Part shown: positions 1 through 6,490 of the stretch, one piece after another
Layout of the letters: every line of letters starts with the position of its first letter
Numbering within the stretch: the stretch's first letter is position 1
DNA from: DATLAN01 sp035527455
Lineage (GTDB): Bacteria > Planctomycetota > Planctomycetia > Pirellulales > Thermoguttaceae
DNA: 22,949 bases
Assembly (NCBI GenBank): GCA_035527455.1
Contig: DATLAN010000177.1
Span: 1-22,949, forward strand
Direction: 5' to 3'
Made by a program: the position numbers and the translations under genes
The notes under the pieces: generated by a model
Seen by the model: only the letters and a program-made list of their open reading frames with translations
What the model was told of the DNA's origin: nothing
The model's database searches: none

Positions 1-1968
1 GAATTGCCGACGTTTTCGCCCGGCATGGGCGAGTTCACCGGGCCGGGTCTTGCGGCATTTACGGACATTGGTCCGGTGCCGGCCGAATCGTGGGACATGG
101 CCCCGTTCGGCGAGTTCGATTTCGGCCGGGAGGACGGCTACGGGGATTTCGCTGCGGATTTCGTGGCGGCGTCCTCGGCTCCGCCGGCCGTCATCTCGCA
201 GGTTCGGCCGTTTTGCGTGTGGTGGCCGGGATTGGTTTGGCTGCTGGGCACCGCGGTCGTGGCCGGTCGGGCCGTGTTCGCCCGGCTGTTGCTCTGCGTG
301 CTGCGGCGGCGGCAGGTACCGGTCGTCGACGCCGGCCTGTGCGAGTGCGTTCGCGGGCTGGCCCGGCGATTGGGCATCCGGCGTCCGGTCGGCGTGTTGC
401 AGTCGGGCGGACTGAGGGCGCCGGTGGCGTTCGGCAGTTTTCGGCCGACGGTGCTCCTGCCGACGGGTTTCGCCGAGGAGTTCGACCGGCGGCAGCAGGA
501 GGCGATGCTCGCCCACGAGTTGGCCCATCTGCGTGCCGGCGATCCGGCGTGGCAACTGGCGGCCGATCTGGCGTGTGCGTTGTTGTGGTGGCACCCGCTG
601 GCATGGTGGTCGCGGCGGCGGTTGCGCTCTGCCGGCGAGGTGGCGGCCGACGAGGCGAGCCTGCTGGTCCCCGACGGCCCCGGGGTGTTGGCGTCCTGCC
701 TGGTGGCGATGGGCCGGCGTTTTTCCAGCCGCCCGAGGTTGGGATGGCTGTCGATCGAGGGCCCCGGCTTTCGGTCGGCGTTGGGCCGCCGCGTGGAGCG
801 GCTGCTGAATCTTCGAGCCGGGCCGTGGCGAGCCCCGGGCCGCGGCCGGTCGGTCTGCGTGAAGACCCTGTTTCCGGTGGCATTGGTGATCGTGGCAATT
901 ACTTGTACGGCCTGGGCCCGAGCCCAGGCTACCCTGAACGAAGGAGGAACGACGATGAAGGTATTTTCCAGTTCGTGGCGTCGGTCGCTGGCGGCCGTCG
1001 CGCTGGTCACGCTTTGGGGCGTGACTTCCAGCGACGCCGTGGCCGCCGAAGGGCAGGAGGGCGAAGGCCCCAAGCTCGAGGGGAAACTTGTCCTTGAAGG
1101 CGAGGGCGAAGGCGAGGTCCGCGAGCGTGAGGCGCCAAAACGCGAGGAAGGCGAAGTCCGTGAGCGTGAAGCGCCAAAACGCGAGGAAGGCGAAGTCCGC
1201 GAGCGTGAAGCGCCAAAACGCGAGGAAGGCGAAGTCCGCGAGCGTGAAGCGCCAAAACGCGAGGGCGAAGGCGAGGCCCGCGAGCGTGAAGCGCCAAAAC
1301 GCGAGGAAGGCGAAGTTCGCGAGCGTGAGGCGGCGGAGCGCGAAAGGGCCGAAGCTCGTGAACGCGAGGCCCGCGAGCGTCCCGATCAGCCCCGTGGCGA
1401 GGGGGAAGAGCGGATTATGGCGCTGAGGCGCGAGCACGGGGCGTTGGAGGAGCGTGCCGCTCAGATCCGGCGCGAGTTGGAAGGCGTTTTGCGAGAACAC
1501 GGGGAAGGCCACCCGGCGGTCCGGGAACTGGCCGGCGAATTGGAGCGGATCCAGAACCAGATGCGCGAGATTGCCGCGGCCGCGCGAGGCGGAGAGCCCC
1601 GTCCGGATCAACCCCGTCCGGATCAACCCCGTCCGGATCAGCCCCGTCCGGATCAGCCCCGTCTGGATCAACCCCGTCCGGATCAACCCCGTCCGGATCG
1701 CCCGGCACCGGGCCCGGACATGGAGCGGCGGATCCAGCACCTGAGAGTCGCGGTGGAGAACCTTCGCGCGGCCGGGATGCCAGACCAGGCCGAGATGCTC
1801 GCCCAACAGGTCGAGCGGATGATGCGCGGCGGCCAGGTTCCCGACGGCCCGCGTCCGGAGGGTCCCGAGCGGATGATCAACGAGTTGCGTGGCCAGGTGG
1901 ATCAACTCCGCCGCGACATGGCGGAGATCCGCGGAGCCCTGAGGGAGCTGCTCGAGCGGGAGCGGTAG
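1..1968 (+). CDS. M56 (BlaR1/MecR1-like) membrane zinc protease fused to a repeat-rich exported domain, 5' partial
   Basis: The frame is open at the left edge, so the N-terminal membrane helices are missing; numbering here starts at the TTG at base 4. A hydrophobic segment lies at about residues 72-97, and the zinc-protease motif HELAH is at 171-175. A D-E pair at 216-217 (in AADEASLL) is where M56 enzymes carry their third metal ligand. A second hydrophobic segment follows at about 287-304. In the BlaR1 family such proteins sense an extracytoplasmic signal and cleave a cytoplasmic repressor; no BlaI-like repressor is visible here. From residue 318 the protein changes character: a complete signal-peptide-like stretch ending in AVAA, then 13-residue charged repeats (372-447), a coiled-coil-like stretch, PRPDQ repeats (about 532-566), and a C-terminal helical region rich in E, R and L. 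The junction has its own Shine-Dalgarno and ATG (see 955-1968). The protease call is firm; whether this is one polypeptide or two is unclear. Confidence 0.8.
   Translation, partial: ELPTFSPGMGEFTGPGLAAFTDIGPVPAESWDMAPFGEFDFGREDGYGDFAADFVAASSAPPAVISQVRPFCVWWPGLVWLLGTAVVAGRAVFARLLLCVLRRRQVPVVDAGLCECVRGLARRLGIRRPVGVLQSGGLRAPVAFGSFRPTVLLPTGFAEEFDRRQQEAMLAHELAHLRAGDPAWQLAADLACALLWWHPLAWWSRRRLRSAGEVAADEASLLVPDGPGVLASCLVAMGRRFSSRPRLGWLSIEGPGFRSALGRRVERLLNLRAGPWRAPGRGRSVCVKTLFPVALVIVAITCTAWARAQATLNEGGTTMKVFSSSWRRSLAAVALVTLWGVTSSDAVAAEGQEGEGPKLEGKLVLEGEGEGEVREREAPKREEGEVREREAPKREEGEVREREAPKREEGEVREREAPKREGEGEAREREAPKREEGEVREREAAERERAEAREREARERPDQPRGEGEERIMALRREHGALEERAAQIRRELEGVLREHGEGHPAVRELAGELERIQNQMREIAAAARGGEPRPDQPRPDQPRPDQPRPDQPRLDQPRPDQPRPDRPAPGPDMERRIQHLRVAVENLRAAGMPDQAEMLAQQVERMMRGGQVPDGPRPEGPERMINELRGQVDQLRRDMAEIRGALRELLERER
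942..947 (+). promoter_or_regulatory. Internal Shine-Dalgarno AGGAGG
   Basis: AGGAGG lies seven bases upstream of the ATG at 955, within the M56 reading frame. It is one of the two strongest ribosome-binding sites in the window and supports independent initiation at 955. Confidence 0.6.
955..1968 (+). CDS. Possible separately translated exported repeat/coiled-coil protein inside the M56 frame
   Basis: An AGGAGG at 942-947 lies seven bases before an in-frame ATG at 955, which is ideal translation-start geometry. The encoded 337-residue product would begin MKVFSSSWRRSLAAVALVTL, a textbook Sec signal peptide (basic n-region, hydrophobic core) with likely cleavage after AVAA. The mature part is very charged: Glu/Arg repeats, then Pro-Arg-Asp-Gln repeats, with heptad-like helical segments on either side that could form coiled coils. 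No stop codon separates it from the upstream protease. It may therefore be an independent downstream gene whose upstream stop was lost, an internal re-initiation product, or simply part of the fusion. Function unknown; an envelope-associated structural or sensor domain is a guess. Confidence 0.5.
   Translation: MKVFSSSWRRSLAAVALVTLWGVTSSDAVAAEGQEGEGPKLEGKLVLEGEGEGEVREREAPKREEGEVREREAPKREEGEVREREAPKREEGEVREREAPKREGEGEAREREAPKREEGEVREREAAERERAEAREREARERPDQPRGEGEERIMALRREHGALEERAAQIRRELEGVLREHGEGHPAVRELAGELERIQNQMREIAAAARGGEPRPDQPRPDQPRPDQPRPDQPRLDQPRPDQPRPDRPAPGPDMERRIQHLRVAVENLRAAGMPDQAEMLAQQVERMMRGGQVPDGPRPEGPERMINELRGQVDQLRRDMAEIRGALRELLERER
1117..1344 (+). repeat. 39-bp in-frame tandem repeat (13-residue Glu/Arg-rich unit)
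   Basis: Units start at 1117, 1156, 1195, 1234 (42 bp), 1276 and 1315 (partial and diverged). Each encodes a variant of VREREAPKREEGE. The DNA of units 1-5 is nearly identical even at third positions, which points to recent copy-number expansion. Unit 4 is extended by one codon. Confidence 0.95.
1597..1701 (+). repeat. 15-bp in-frame tandem repeat encoding PRPDQ, 7 units
   Basis: Seven consecutive 15-bp units beginning CCCCGTCCGGATCA encode PRPDQ, with single-base variants (one PRLDQ, last unit PRPDR). Such Pro-rich repeats usually form an extended spacer, here between two helical, coiled-coil-like segments. Confidence 0.95.
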
Positions 1969-1998
1969 GCGAGAAGCCGCAGTTGATAGTCGATTCCG

Positions 1999-2030
1999 GG
2001 CCGGGCAACTGCGGTTGCCCGGCCTTTTTT
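1999..2030 (+). terminator. Rho-independent terminator after the M56/repeat gene
   Basis: A perfect 11-bp GC-rich stem (GGCCGGGCAAC paired with its complement) with a four-base loop TGCG is followed directly by six T residues, 31 bp after the stop codon. This is the clearest intrinsic terminator in the window. Confidence 0.92.
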
Positions 2031-2082
2031 GGGTTCTTTGGGCAATTTCGTGGCTGCCGGGTGAAACAGCGGGTTCAAGGAC

Positions 2083-2151
2083 GAGTACGGGTTCCTCTTC
2101 TCTGTTCACGACGCTCGAAGACGTGGAATCAGAGAAGAGGAACCCGTACTC
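2083..2151. repeat. Perfect 22-bp inverted repeat with 25-nt spacer
   Basis: Arms 2083-2104 and 2130-2151 are exact reverse complements, beginning GAGTACGGGTTCC on the left. The spacer itself has weak self-complementarity (TTCACG against CGTGGAA). There is no T-tract, so it does not look like an ordinary terminator. The rest of the spacer 1969-2301 shows no gene; a small TTGGT-ATA-ACCAA palindrome lies at 2284-2296, just before the next start codon. Confidence 0.9.
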
Positions 2152-2301
2152 CCCCGTGCCGTCAGGTTCGATGGACCGGAAAGTGAGCCGCGGAAATCAC
2201 TGAAGGACCTTTTTCGTTTTTCTTTCATCGAAACGGGTTTTCGGCCGCAGATCCGCGCAGCCCGTTCCGAAGTGCCGGCCGTATTGGTATAACCAACGGG
2301 C

Positions 2302-2976
2302 ATGATGGACGAGGAAATTCAACCCCCGCGCAACTTCGCCCTGGTGGCGGCGATCTTCGAGGGCGGGCTGGCAGTAGTGGCCGTGGGACTGGGCGCGCTC
2401 TTGGGCCTCGATCCGTTGCAGTCGTTCCCCCAGACGCTCTCCGCGGGGGCTTGGGGCGTGGGTTGGGGGCTGGCCGCCACGCTGCCGGCGCTGGCGGCCG
2501 TCTGGTTGTGCATCAAGTGTCCGCTGCGGCCGTTCGTCGAGCTGGTCCGCGTGGTCGACGAGATGCTCCTACCGCTGTTTCGGGACTTCCGGCTGGTGGA
2601 AATGGCGGTGATTTCGCTTCTGGCCGGTCTGGGCGAGGAGTTGCTCTTTCGGGGAATCCTCCAGCAGGCGCTGGCCGACTGGATCCAAGGGGACCTCGGC
2701 GTCGGGGTCGGCCTGGGCGTCGCGGCGATTCTCTTCGGCCTGCTGCATCGCATCACGTTGACCTACGCGGTGCTGGCCACCCTGATCGGCCTCTACCTCG
2801 GCTTCCTGTGGATCGTCAGCGACTACAACCTGCTGGTTCCCATCACGGCCCATGCCGCGTATGATTTCCTGGTATTGGTTTATATGGTAAGAATACGGAA
2901 GACGGCGCGCCGGGCGCAGCAAACCGACCCAGGGGACACAGGCCATGGCGAAGACGACCAACGGCCGACGGATTAA
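2302..2976 (+). CDS. CPBP-family intramembrane metalloprotease (CAAX prenyl protease 2/Abi type)
   Basis: 224 residues with several hydrophobic helices (about 10-36, 47-68, 101-120, 131-147, 152-172). The three CPBP motifs are present: E112-E113-x-x-x-R117 (EELLFR), F145-x-x-x-H149 (FGLLH) and H184-x-x-x-D188 (HAAYD). In this glutamic-type/metal-dependent family these residues form the intramembrane active site. Members process prenylated proteins, bacteriocin-related peptides or membrane-bound regulators; the substrate here is unknown. The tail after residue 200 is hydrophilic and overlaps the next gene by 32 bp in another frame, implying translational coupling with the kinase-like gene. Two adjacent ATGs (2302 and 2305) are possible starts; neither has a clear Shine-Dalgarno. 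Confidence 0.9.
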   Translation: MMDEEIQPPRNFALVAAIFEGGLAVVAVGLGALLGLDPLQSFPQTLSAGAWGVGWGLAATLPALAAVWLCIKCPLRPFVELVRVVDEMLLPLFRDFRLVEMAVISLLAGLGEELLFRGILQQALADWIQGDLGVGVGLGVAAILFGLLHRITLTYAVLATLIGLYLGFLWIVSDYNLLVPITAHAAYDFLVLVYMVRIRKTARRAQQTDPGDTGHGEDDQRPTD

Positions 2977-3682
2977 GAAGTTCGATTTCCAGCCGGGGCT
3001 GATCGTCGCCGGAAAGTACGAGATCGTCGCCCAGATCGGCGCCGGCTGGGAAGGCGAGGTCTATCTGGTGCGGGAATGCGCCACGGGGATCGAGCGGGCG
3101 GCCAAGTTCTGGTATCCCCACCGCAACCGGCAGAACCGGGCCTCGCGGTTCTACGCCCGAAAACTCCACAAACTCCGCCACTGCCCGATCCTCATCCAGT
3201 ACCACACCCAGGAGACCATCGACTACGACGACGTGCCCGTCCGGTTCCTCGTCTCCGAATACGTCGAGGGGGAACTGTTGAGCGAATTCCTCGCCCGCCA
3301 GCCGGGCAGACGGGTCCCCGTCTTCCAGGCCCTGCACCTGCTGCACGCACTGGCCGCGGGCATCGAGAGTATCCACAACCTGGGCGAATACCACGGCGAC
3401 CTGCACGACGACAACGTGATCATCCGGCGTTACGGGCTGTCGTTCGACCTGAAGCTGGTCGACATGTTCCACTGGGGACCGGCCAGTACGGACAATATCC
3501 ACGAAGACGTCTGCAATATGGTCCGGATCTTCTACGACGCGATCGGCGGGCAGAAGCGGTACGCCAGGCAACCGCCCGAGGCGAAGTCGATCTGCTGCGG
3601 GCTGAAACGCTCGCTGATCCTCAAGAAGTTCCGCAACGCGGGCCAATTGCGGCAGTTTCTGGAAACGATGCAGTGGGATTGA
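2945..3682 (+). CDS. Compact Ser/Thr protein-kinase-like protein
   Basis: 245 residues, essentially one kinase domain with no membrane segment or sensor domain. Visible elements: the nucleotide loop G32-A-G-W-E-G-E-V39, the ATP-anchoring lysine K54 (AAKFW), a hinge around SEYVEG, the catalytic loop H150-G-D-L-H-D-D-N157 (base D152, metal-binding N157) and the metal-binding D173 in VDMF in place of DFG. All four core residues are present, so it may be active. The catalytic loop HGDLHDDN departs from the usual HRDxKxxN of Hanks kinases, and the C-lobe after D173 is only about 70 residues, shorter than normal. The start is an ATG with AGGGGA nine bases upstream, inside the end of the CPBP gene. 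Its target is not evident; the overlap suggests it works with the membrane protease. Confidence 0.85.
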   Translation: MAKTTNGRRIKKFDFQPGLIVAGKYEIVAQIGAGWEGEVYLVRECATGIERAAKFWYPHRNRQNRASRFYARKLHKLRHCPILIQYHTQETIDYDDVPVRFLVSEYVEGELLSEFLARQPGRRVPVFQALHLLHALAAGIESIHNLGEYHGDLHDDNVIIRRYGLSFDLKLVDMFHWGPASTDNIHEDVCNMVRIFYDAIGGQKRYARQPPEAKSICCGLKRSLILKKFRNAGQLRQFLETMQWD

Positions 3683-3700
3683 CGGCCACAGGAGAAGGCG

Positions 3701-3798
3701 GGTGGCTGGGGTCGAAGCACGAGGGACGAGTGCTGAGCCCCCAGAGAACCAGGTCTGGGGGCTCGGTGCTCGTCCCTCGCACCTCGACCCCAGCCACC
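3701..3798. repeat. Long imperfect hairpin, 45-bp arms, between kinase-like gene and recG
   Basis: Arms 3701-3745 and 3754-3798 are reverse complements apart from two short clusters of substitutions, with an 8-nt loop. The outer part (GGTGGCTGGGGTCGA) and the inner part (GAGCCCCCAGA) match exactly. It fills nearly the whole 147-bp spacer. There is no T-tract, though a transcript would fold strongly. It looks like a dispersed palindromic element. Confidence 0.85.
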
Positions 3799-3829
3799 CC
3801 TTAGCCACCCGACGGACAAGACTCCTCAG

Positions 3830-5920
3830 ATGCACCAACCCGAACCATCCCCCGCCGAAATGCTGGCCACGCCGGTGGAGTTTCTCAACGGGTTGGGGCC
3901 GCGCCCGGCACAATTGTTCCGGCGGCTGGGACTTCATTTCGCCCGCGACGTGCTGTTCTTCTTCCCCCGGGCTTACGAGGACCTCAGCGACGTGCGGGAG
4001 ATCGGCGACCTGGAAGTGGGCCGGCTGCAGAGCGTCCGCGGCGTGGTCGAAGAGATCGAACAGCGCTCGACGGCCTCCGGCGGCTGCGTGCTCGGCGTGC
4101 TCGTGAAATGCCCCACCGGCTACCTCCGCGGCCTCTGGTTCAATCAGCCCTTCATGCGGGACAAGTTCACCTTCGGCCAACGGGTGATGTTTTCGGGCAA
4201 GCCGAAATACGAGGGGCTGGCCTGGGAGATGCACCATCCGCGGGTGGAGACGCTCGATGACGAGGAAGAGGAGCCGGCCACAAAGATCCTGCCCGTCTAT
4301 CCGCTGACCGAGGGGCTTCAGCAGTGGCAGATCCGCAAGATCGTTCGCGGCGTGCTGGGGACGTACGGCGATTTGCCCGACGAGGTCTTTCCCGCCGCCT
4401 ATCTCGAAAGCCACGATCTCTGGCCGCTGCGGCGGGCATTGCGGGAGATCCATTTTCCCGGCGACCAAGAGAGTCTCGCCCGGGCAAGGCGGCGGCTGGC
4501 GTACCAGGAACTGCTGATCCTGCAACTGGCCCTGGCCGTCAAGCGCCGGGGGCAGCGCGACCTGCGGCAAGCCCCGCCGCTGGAAGCGACCGCCAAGATC
4601 GACGCCCGAATCCGGCGGCTGTTTCCGTTCAGGTTCACGGCCGGGCAAGAGCAGGCGGTGGCCGAGATCGCCGCCGACATGAACCGGCCGGTCCCGATGA
4701 ACCGGCTGCTGCAGGGCGACGTGGGCAGCGGCAAGACGGTCGTGGCGCTGTACGCGATGCTGCTGGCGGTGGCCCACGGCTATCAGGCGGTGATGATGGC
4801 CCCCACGGAGGTACTCGCCCGACAGCACGCCCTGACGCTCGAGAAGCTGCTCTCGGCCAGCCAGGTCCGCCGTGCCCAACTGACCGGCGGACTGACCCCA
4901 AAGCAGCGCGAGACGGTCTTGCGGCAGATCGCCGCCGGCGAGCTGGACGTCGTGGTCGGCACCCAGGCGATCATCCAGGACGACGTCGATTTCGCCCGGC
5001 TCGGCCTGGTGGTGATCGACGAGCAGCACAAGTTCGGCGTCCGCCAGCGGGCCGTGTTGAAGAAGCAGACGGGCCGGGATCCCCATTACCTGGTGATGAC
5101 CGCCACGCCCATCCCGCGGACCGTGACCATGACGCTCTTCGGCGACCTGGACGTCTCCACGCTTTCGGACAGCCCGCCGGGACGGCAGGCGGTCAACACC
5201 TATCTGGCCGAAGAGTCGCAGCGCCAGCGGTGGTGGGAGTTCTTCCGCAAGAAGCTTCGCGAGGGGCGGCAGGGCTACGTCGTCACGCCGCTGGTCGAGG
5301 AGTCGGACCTGGCGGCCGCCAGCCTGGAGGCGACCTACGAAGACCTGGCCAACGGCGAGCTGGAGGCCTTCCGGTTGGGCCTGATCCACGGGCGGATGAA
5401 CCCGGCCGAGAAGGACGCCGCGATGGACGACTTCCGCAGCGGCAAGATCCAGGTGTTGGTTTGCACGTCGGTCGTCGAGGTCGGCGTGGACGTTCCCAAC
5501 TCCACGCTGATGACGATCGAAGGCGGTCATCGCTTCGGCCTGGCCCAACTGCACCAGTTGCGCGGCCGGATCAGCCGCGGCAGTTATCCGGGCTTCTGTT
5601 GCGTGTTCGCCGATCCTCGGACGGACGAGGCCCGCGAGCGGCTCGACGCGTTCGTCTCGACGACCGACGGATTCGCGCTGGCGGAGCGGGATTTTCGGCT
5701 GCGCGGCCCGGGCGACCTGTTCGGCACGCGGCAACACGGCCTGCCGCCGCTACGGATCGCCGATCTGACGCGCGACGCCGCGCTATTGGAGGAGGCCCGC
5801 CGCGACGCCCAATCGCTGATCTCCGCCGACCCGGGCCTGGCCCATCCCGACCACGCCGGACTGCGCCGCATGACGGTCGTGCGTTACGGGAAGGCGTTGG
5901 AGTTGGGCGACGTGGGGTGA
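3830..5920 (+). CDS. recG: ATP-dependent DNA helicase RecG
   Basis: 696 residues, the usual length for RecG, which remodels stalled replication forks and branched recombination intermediates. The N-terminal part (about 15-200) fits the wedge/OB-fold region. The motor follows with Walker A G296-D-V-G-S-G-K-T303, motif II D397-E-Q-H400, motif III at 423 (MTATPIPRT) and motif VI Q576-L-R-G-R-I-S-R-G584. The C-terminal signature with RLRGPGDLFGTRQHG is present near 620-640. Motif VI normally ends in RVGRG, so Ser in place of the first Gly is a small deviation that keeps the arginines. The ATG at 3830 has no clear Shine-Dalgarno. The last 37 bp overlap the convergent ParD-like gene. Confidence 0.96.
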   Translation: MHQPEPSPAEMLATPVEFLNGLGPRPAQLFRRLGLHFARDVLFFFPRAYEDLSDVREIGDLEVGRLQSVRGVVEEIEQRSTASGGCVLGVLVKCPTGYLRGLWFNQPFMRDKFTFGQRVMFSGKPKYEGLAWEMHHPRVETLDDEEEEPATKILPVYPLTEGLQQWQIRKIVRGVLGTYGDLPDEVFPAAYLESHDLWPLRRALREIHFPGDQESLARARRRLAYQELLILQLALAVKRRGQRDLRQAPPLEATAKIDARIRRLFPFRFTAGQEQAVAEIAADMNRPVPMNRLLQGDVGSGKTVVALYAMLLAVAHGYQAVMMAPTEVLARQHALTLEKLLSASQVRRAQLTGGLTPKQRETVLRQIAAGELDVVVGTQAIIQDDVDFARLGLVVIDEQHKFGVRQRAVLKKQTGRDPHYLVMTATPIPRTVTMTLFGDLDVSTLSDSPPGRQAVNTYLAEESQRQRWWEFFRKKLREGRQGYVVTPLVEESDLAAASLEATYEDLANGELEAFRLGLIHGRMNPAEKDAAMDDFRSGKIQVLVCTSVVEVGVDVPNSTLMTIEGGHRFGLAQLHQLRGRISRGSYPGFCCVFADPRTDEARERLDAFVSTTDGFALAERDFRLRGPGDLFGTRQHGLPPLRIADLTRDAALLEEARRDAQSLISADPGLAHPDHAGLRRMTVVRYGKALELGDVG

Positions 5921-6162
5921 GGATGAGTCCTGCCCTCAGCGCGGATTTCGTCGAAGAACTCCTTCAGGCCCTCTTCGTCGTAATCGGTGTATTGCCCACT
6001 ACGAAGCTGCGCGGTGCCCTTGTCGATGTGATCGAGAAGCTGTTGCCGTCGCTTCAACAACTCGACGGCTTCGTCGAGAGCCTGCTCCCGGCTCTGGAAG
6101 GTGCCGCACTCGACGGCGTGCTGGATAAACTGCTCGTTTTCCGGTGAAAGGCCGCTGCTCAT
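5884..6162 (-). CDS. ParD-like ribbon-helix-helix antitoxin, no toxin partner visible
   Basis: 92 residues beginning MSSGLSPENEQFIQHAV. The pattern of a short N-terminal strand, a helix ending CGTFQSREQALDEAVELLKRR and an acidic C-terminal tail (GQYTDYDEEGLKEFFDEI) is that of ParD antitoxins, which dimerise, bind DNA and neutralise a ParE/RelE toxin through the tail. I see no toxin gene on either side: downstream is recG in convergent orientation, upstream is a repeat array. The start is chosen because GGAGGA (6171-6176 on the plus strand) lies eight bases upstream; an in-frame ATG nine codons earlier lacks such a site. The last dozen residues (rich in P, T, H, S, N) are the antisense of the recG 3' end, so the natural stop has probably been lost and the protein extended. 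Confidence 0.8.
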   Translation of the reverse strand: MSSGLSPENEQFIQHAVECGTFQSREQALDEAVELLKRRQQLLDHIDKGTAQLRSGQYTDYDEEGLKEFFDEIRAEGRTHPHPTSPNSNAFP

Positions 6163-6193
6163 GGCAAAGGTCCTCCATTTGGTGTCCATGTAT

Positions 6194-6222
6194 AGGATAT
6201 CACGGCAGGCACGCTGGGGCAA
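6194..6222 (-). promoter_or_regulatory. Candidate promoter for the ParD-like gene
   Basis: Read on the minus strand, TTGCCC (6217-6222) and TATCCT (6194-6199) are separated by exactly 17 bases; each matches the sigma-70 consensus at four of six positions. It would give a leader of about 25 nt before the ATG at 6162. Suggestive only. Confidence 0.35.
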
Positions 6223-6284
6223 TACCCCGCTGAAGAACGACGAGTGGAAACGGACGCTGGGTTGCCTTAAGGGGAGACCCAGAC

Positions 6285-6470
6285 GTAGGCCGGAACAAGC
6301 GCAGCGCAGTTCCGGCACGATCCGGCACGATCCGGCACGATCCGGCACGATCCGGCACGATCCGGCACGATCCGGCACGATCCGGCACGATCCGGCACGA
6401 TCCGGCATTTGGTGTGGCAAGGCCGCATGGAGCCACGTGCCGGAACTGCGCTGCGCTTGTTCCGGCCTAC
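6285..6470. repeat. Perfect 35-bp inverted repeat enclosing a 10-bp tandem array
   Basis: Left arm 6285-6319 and right arm 6436-6470 are exact reverse complements (left begins GTAGGCCGGAACAAGCG). The arms enclose 116 bp. Each arm also contains a shorter internal palindrome (CCGGAAC...GTTCCGG). Together with the internal array this makes a large potential cruciform in the spacer between the antitoxin and the 1321-residue gene. No protein-coding gene is supported in 6163-6485. Confidence 0.95.
6311..6400. repeat. 10-bp tandem repeat TCCGGCACGA, 9 exact units
   Basis: Nine identical copies of TCCGGCACGA followed by a partial tenth (TCCGGCA). The period is close to one helical turn of DNA, so any bound protein would see the same face each time. 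The first unit overlaps the inner end of the left 35-bp arm, so the array probably grew by slippage from the arm's own end (TCCGGCACG). Confidence 0.97.
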
Positions 6471-6490
6471 TTTGCTTGTTCCGGCCTACT
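6455..6490. repeat. 17-bp direct duplication of the element's outer end, overlapping a stop codon
   Basis: GCTTGTTCCGGCCTACT occurs at 6455-6471 and again at 6474-6490. The second copy contains the stop codon (6486-6488, minus strand TAG) of the 1321-residue protein, so the repeat and the gene end overlap. Confidence 0.9.

Noticed and set aside
1007..1297. Minus-strand frame with a Leu/Arg repeat
   Set aside because: It is the antisense of the 39-bp coding repeat of the M56 fusion gene, so its periodicity is inherited.
2843..5737. Long minus-strand open frame of 964 codons opposite kinase and recG
   Set aside because: It mirrors recG and the kinase-like gene, both of which have full sets of conserved motifs on the plus strand; its translation is rich in Arg, Gly and Pro as expected of a GC-rich antisense frame.
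6311..6410. Possible CRISPR array
   Set aside because: Units are only 10 bp and directly adjacent with no spacers, and there are no cas genes; it is a simple tandem repeat.
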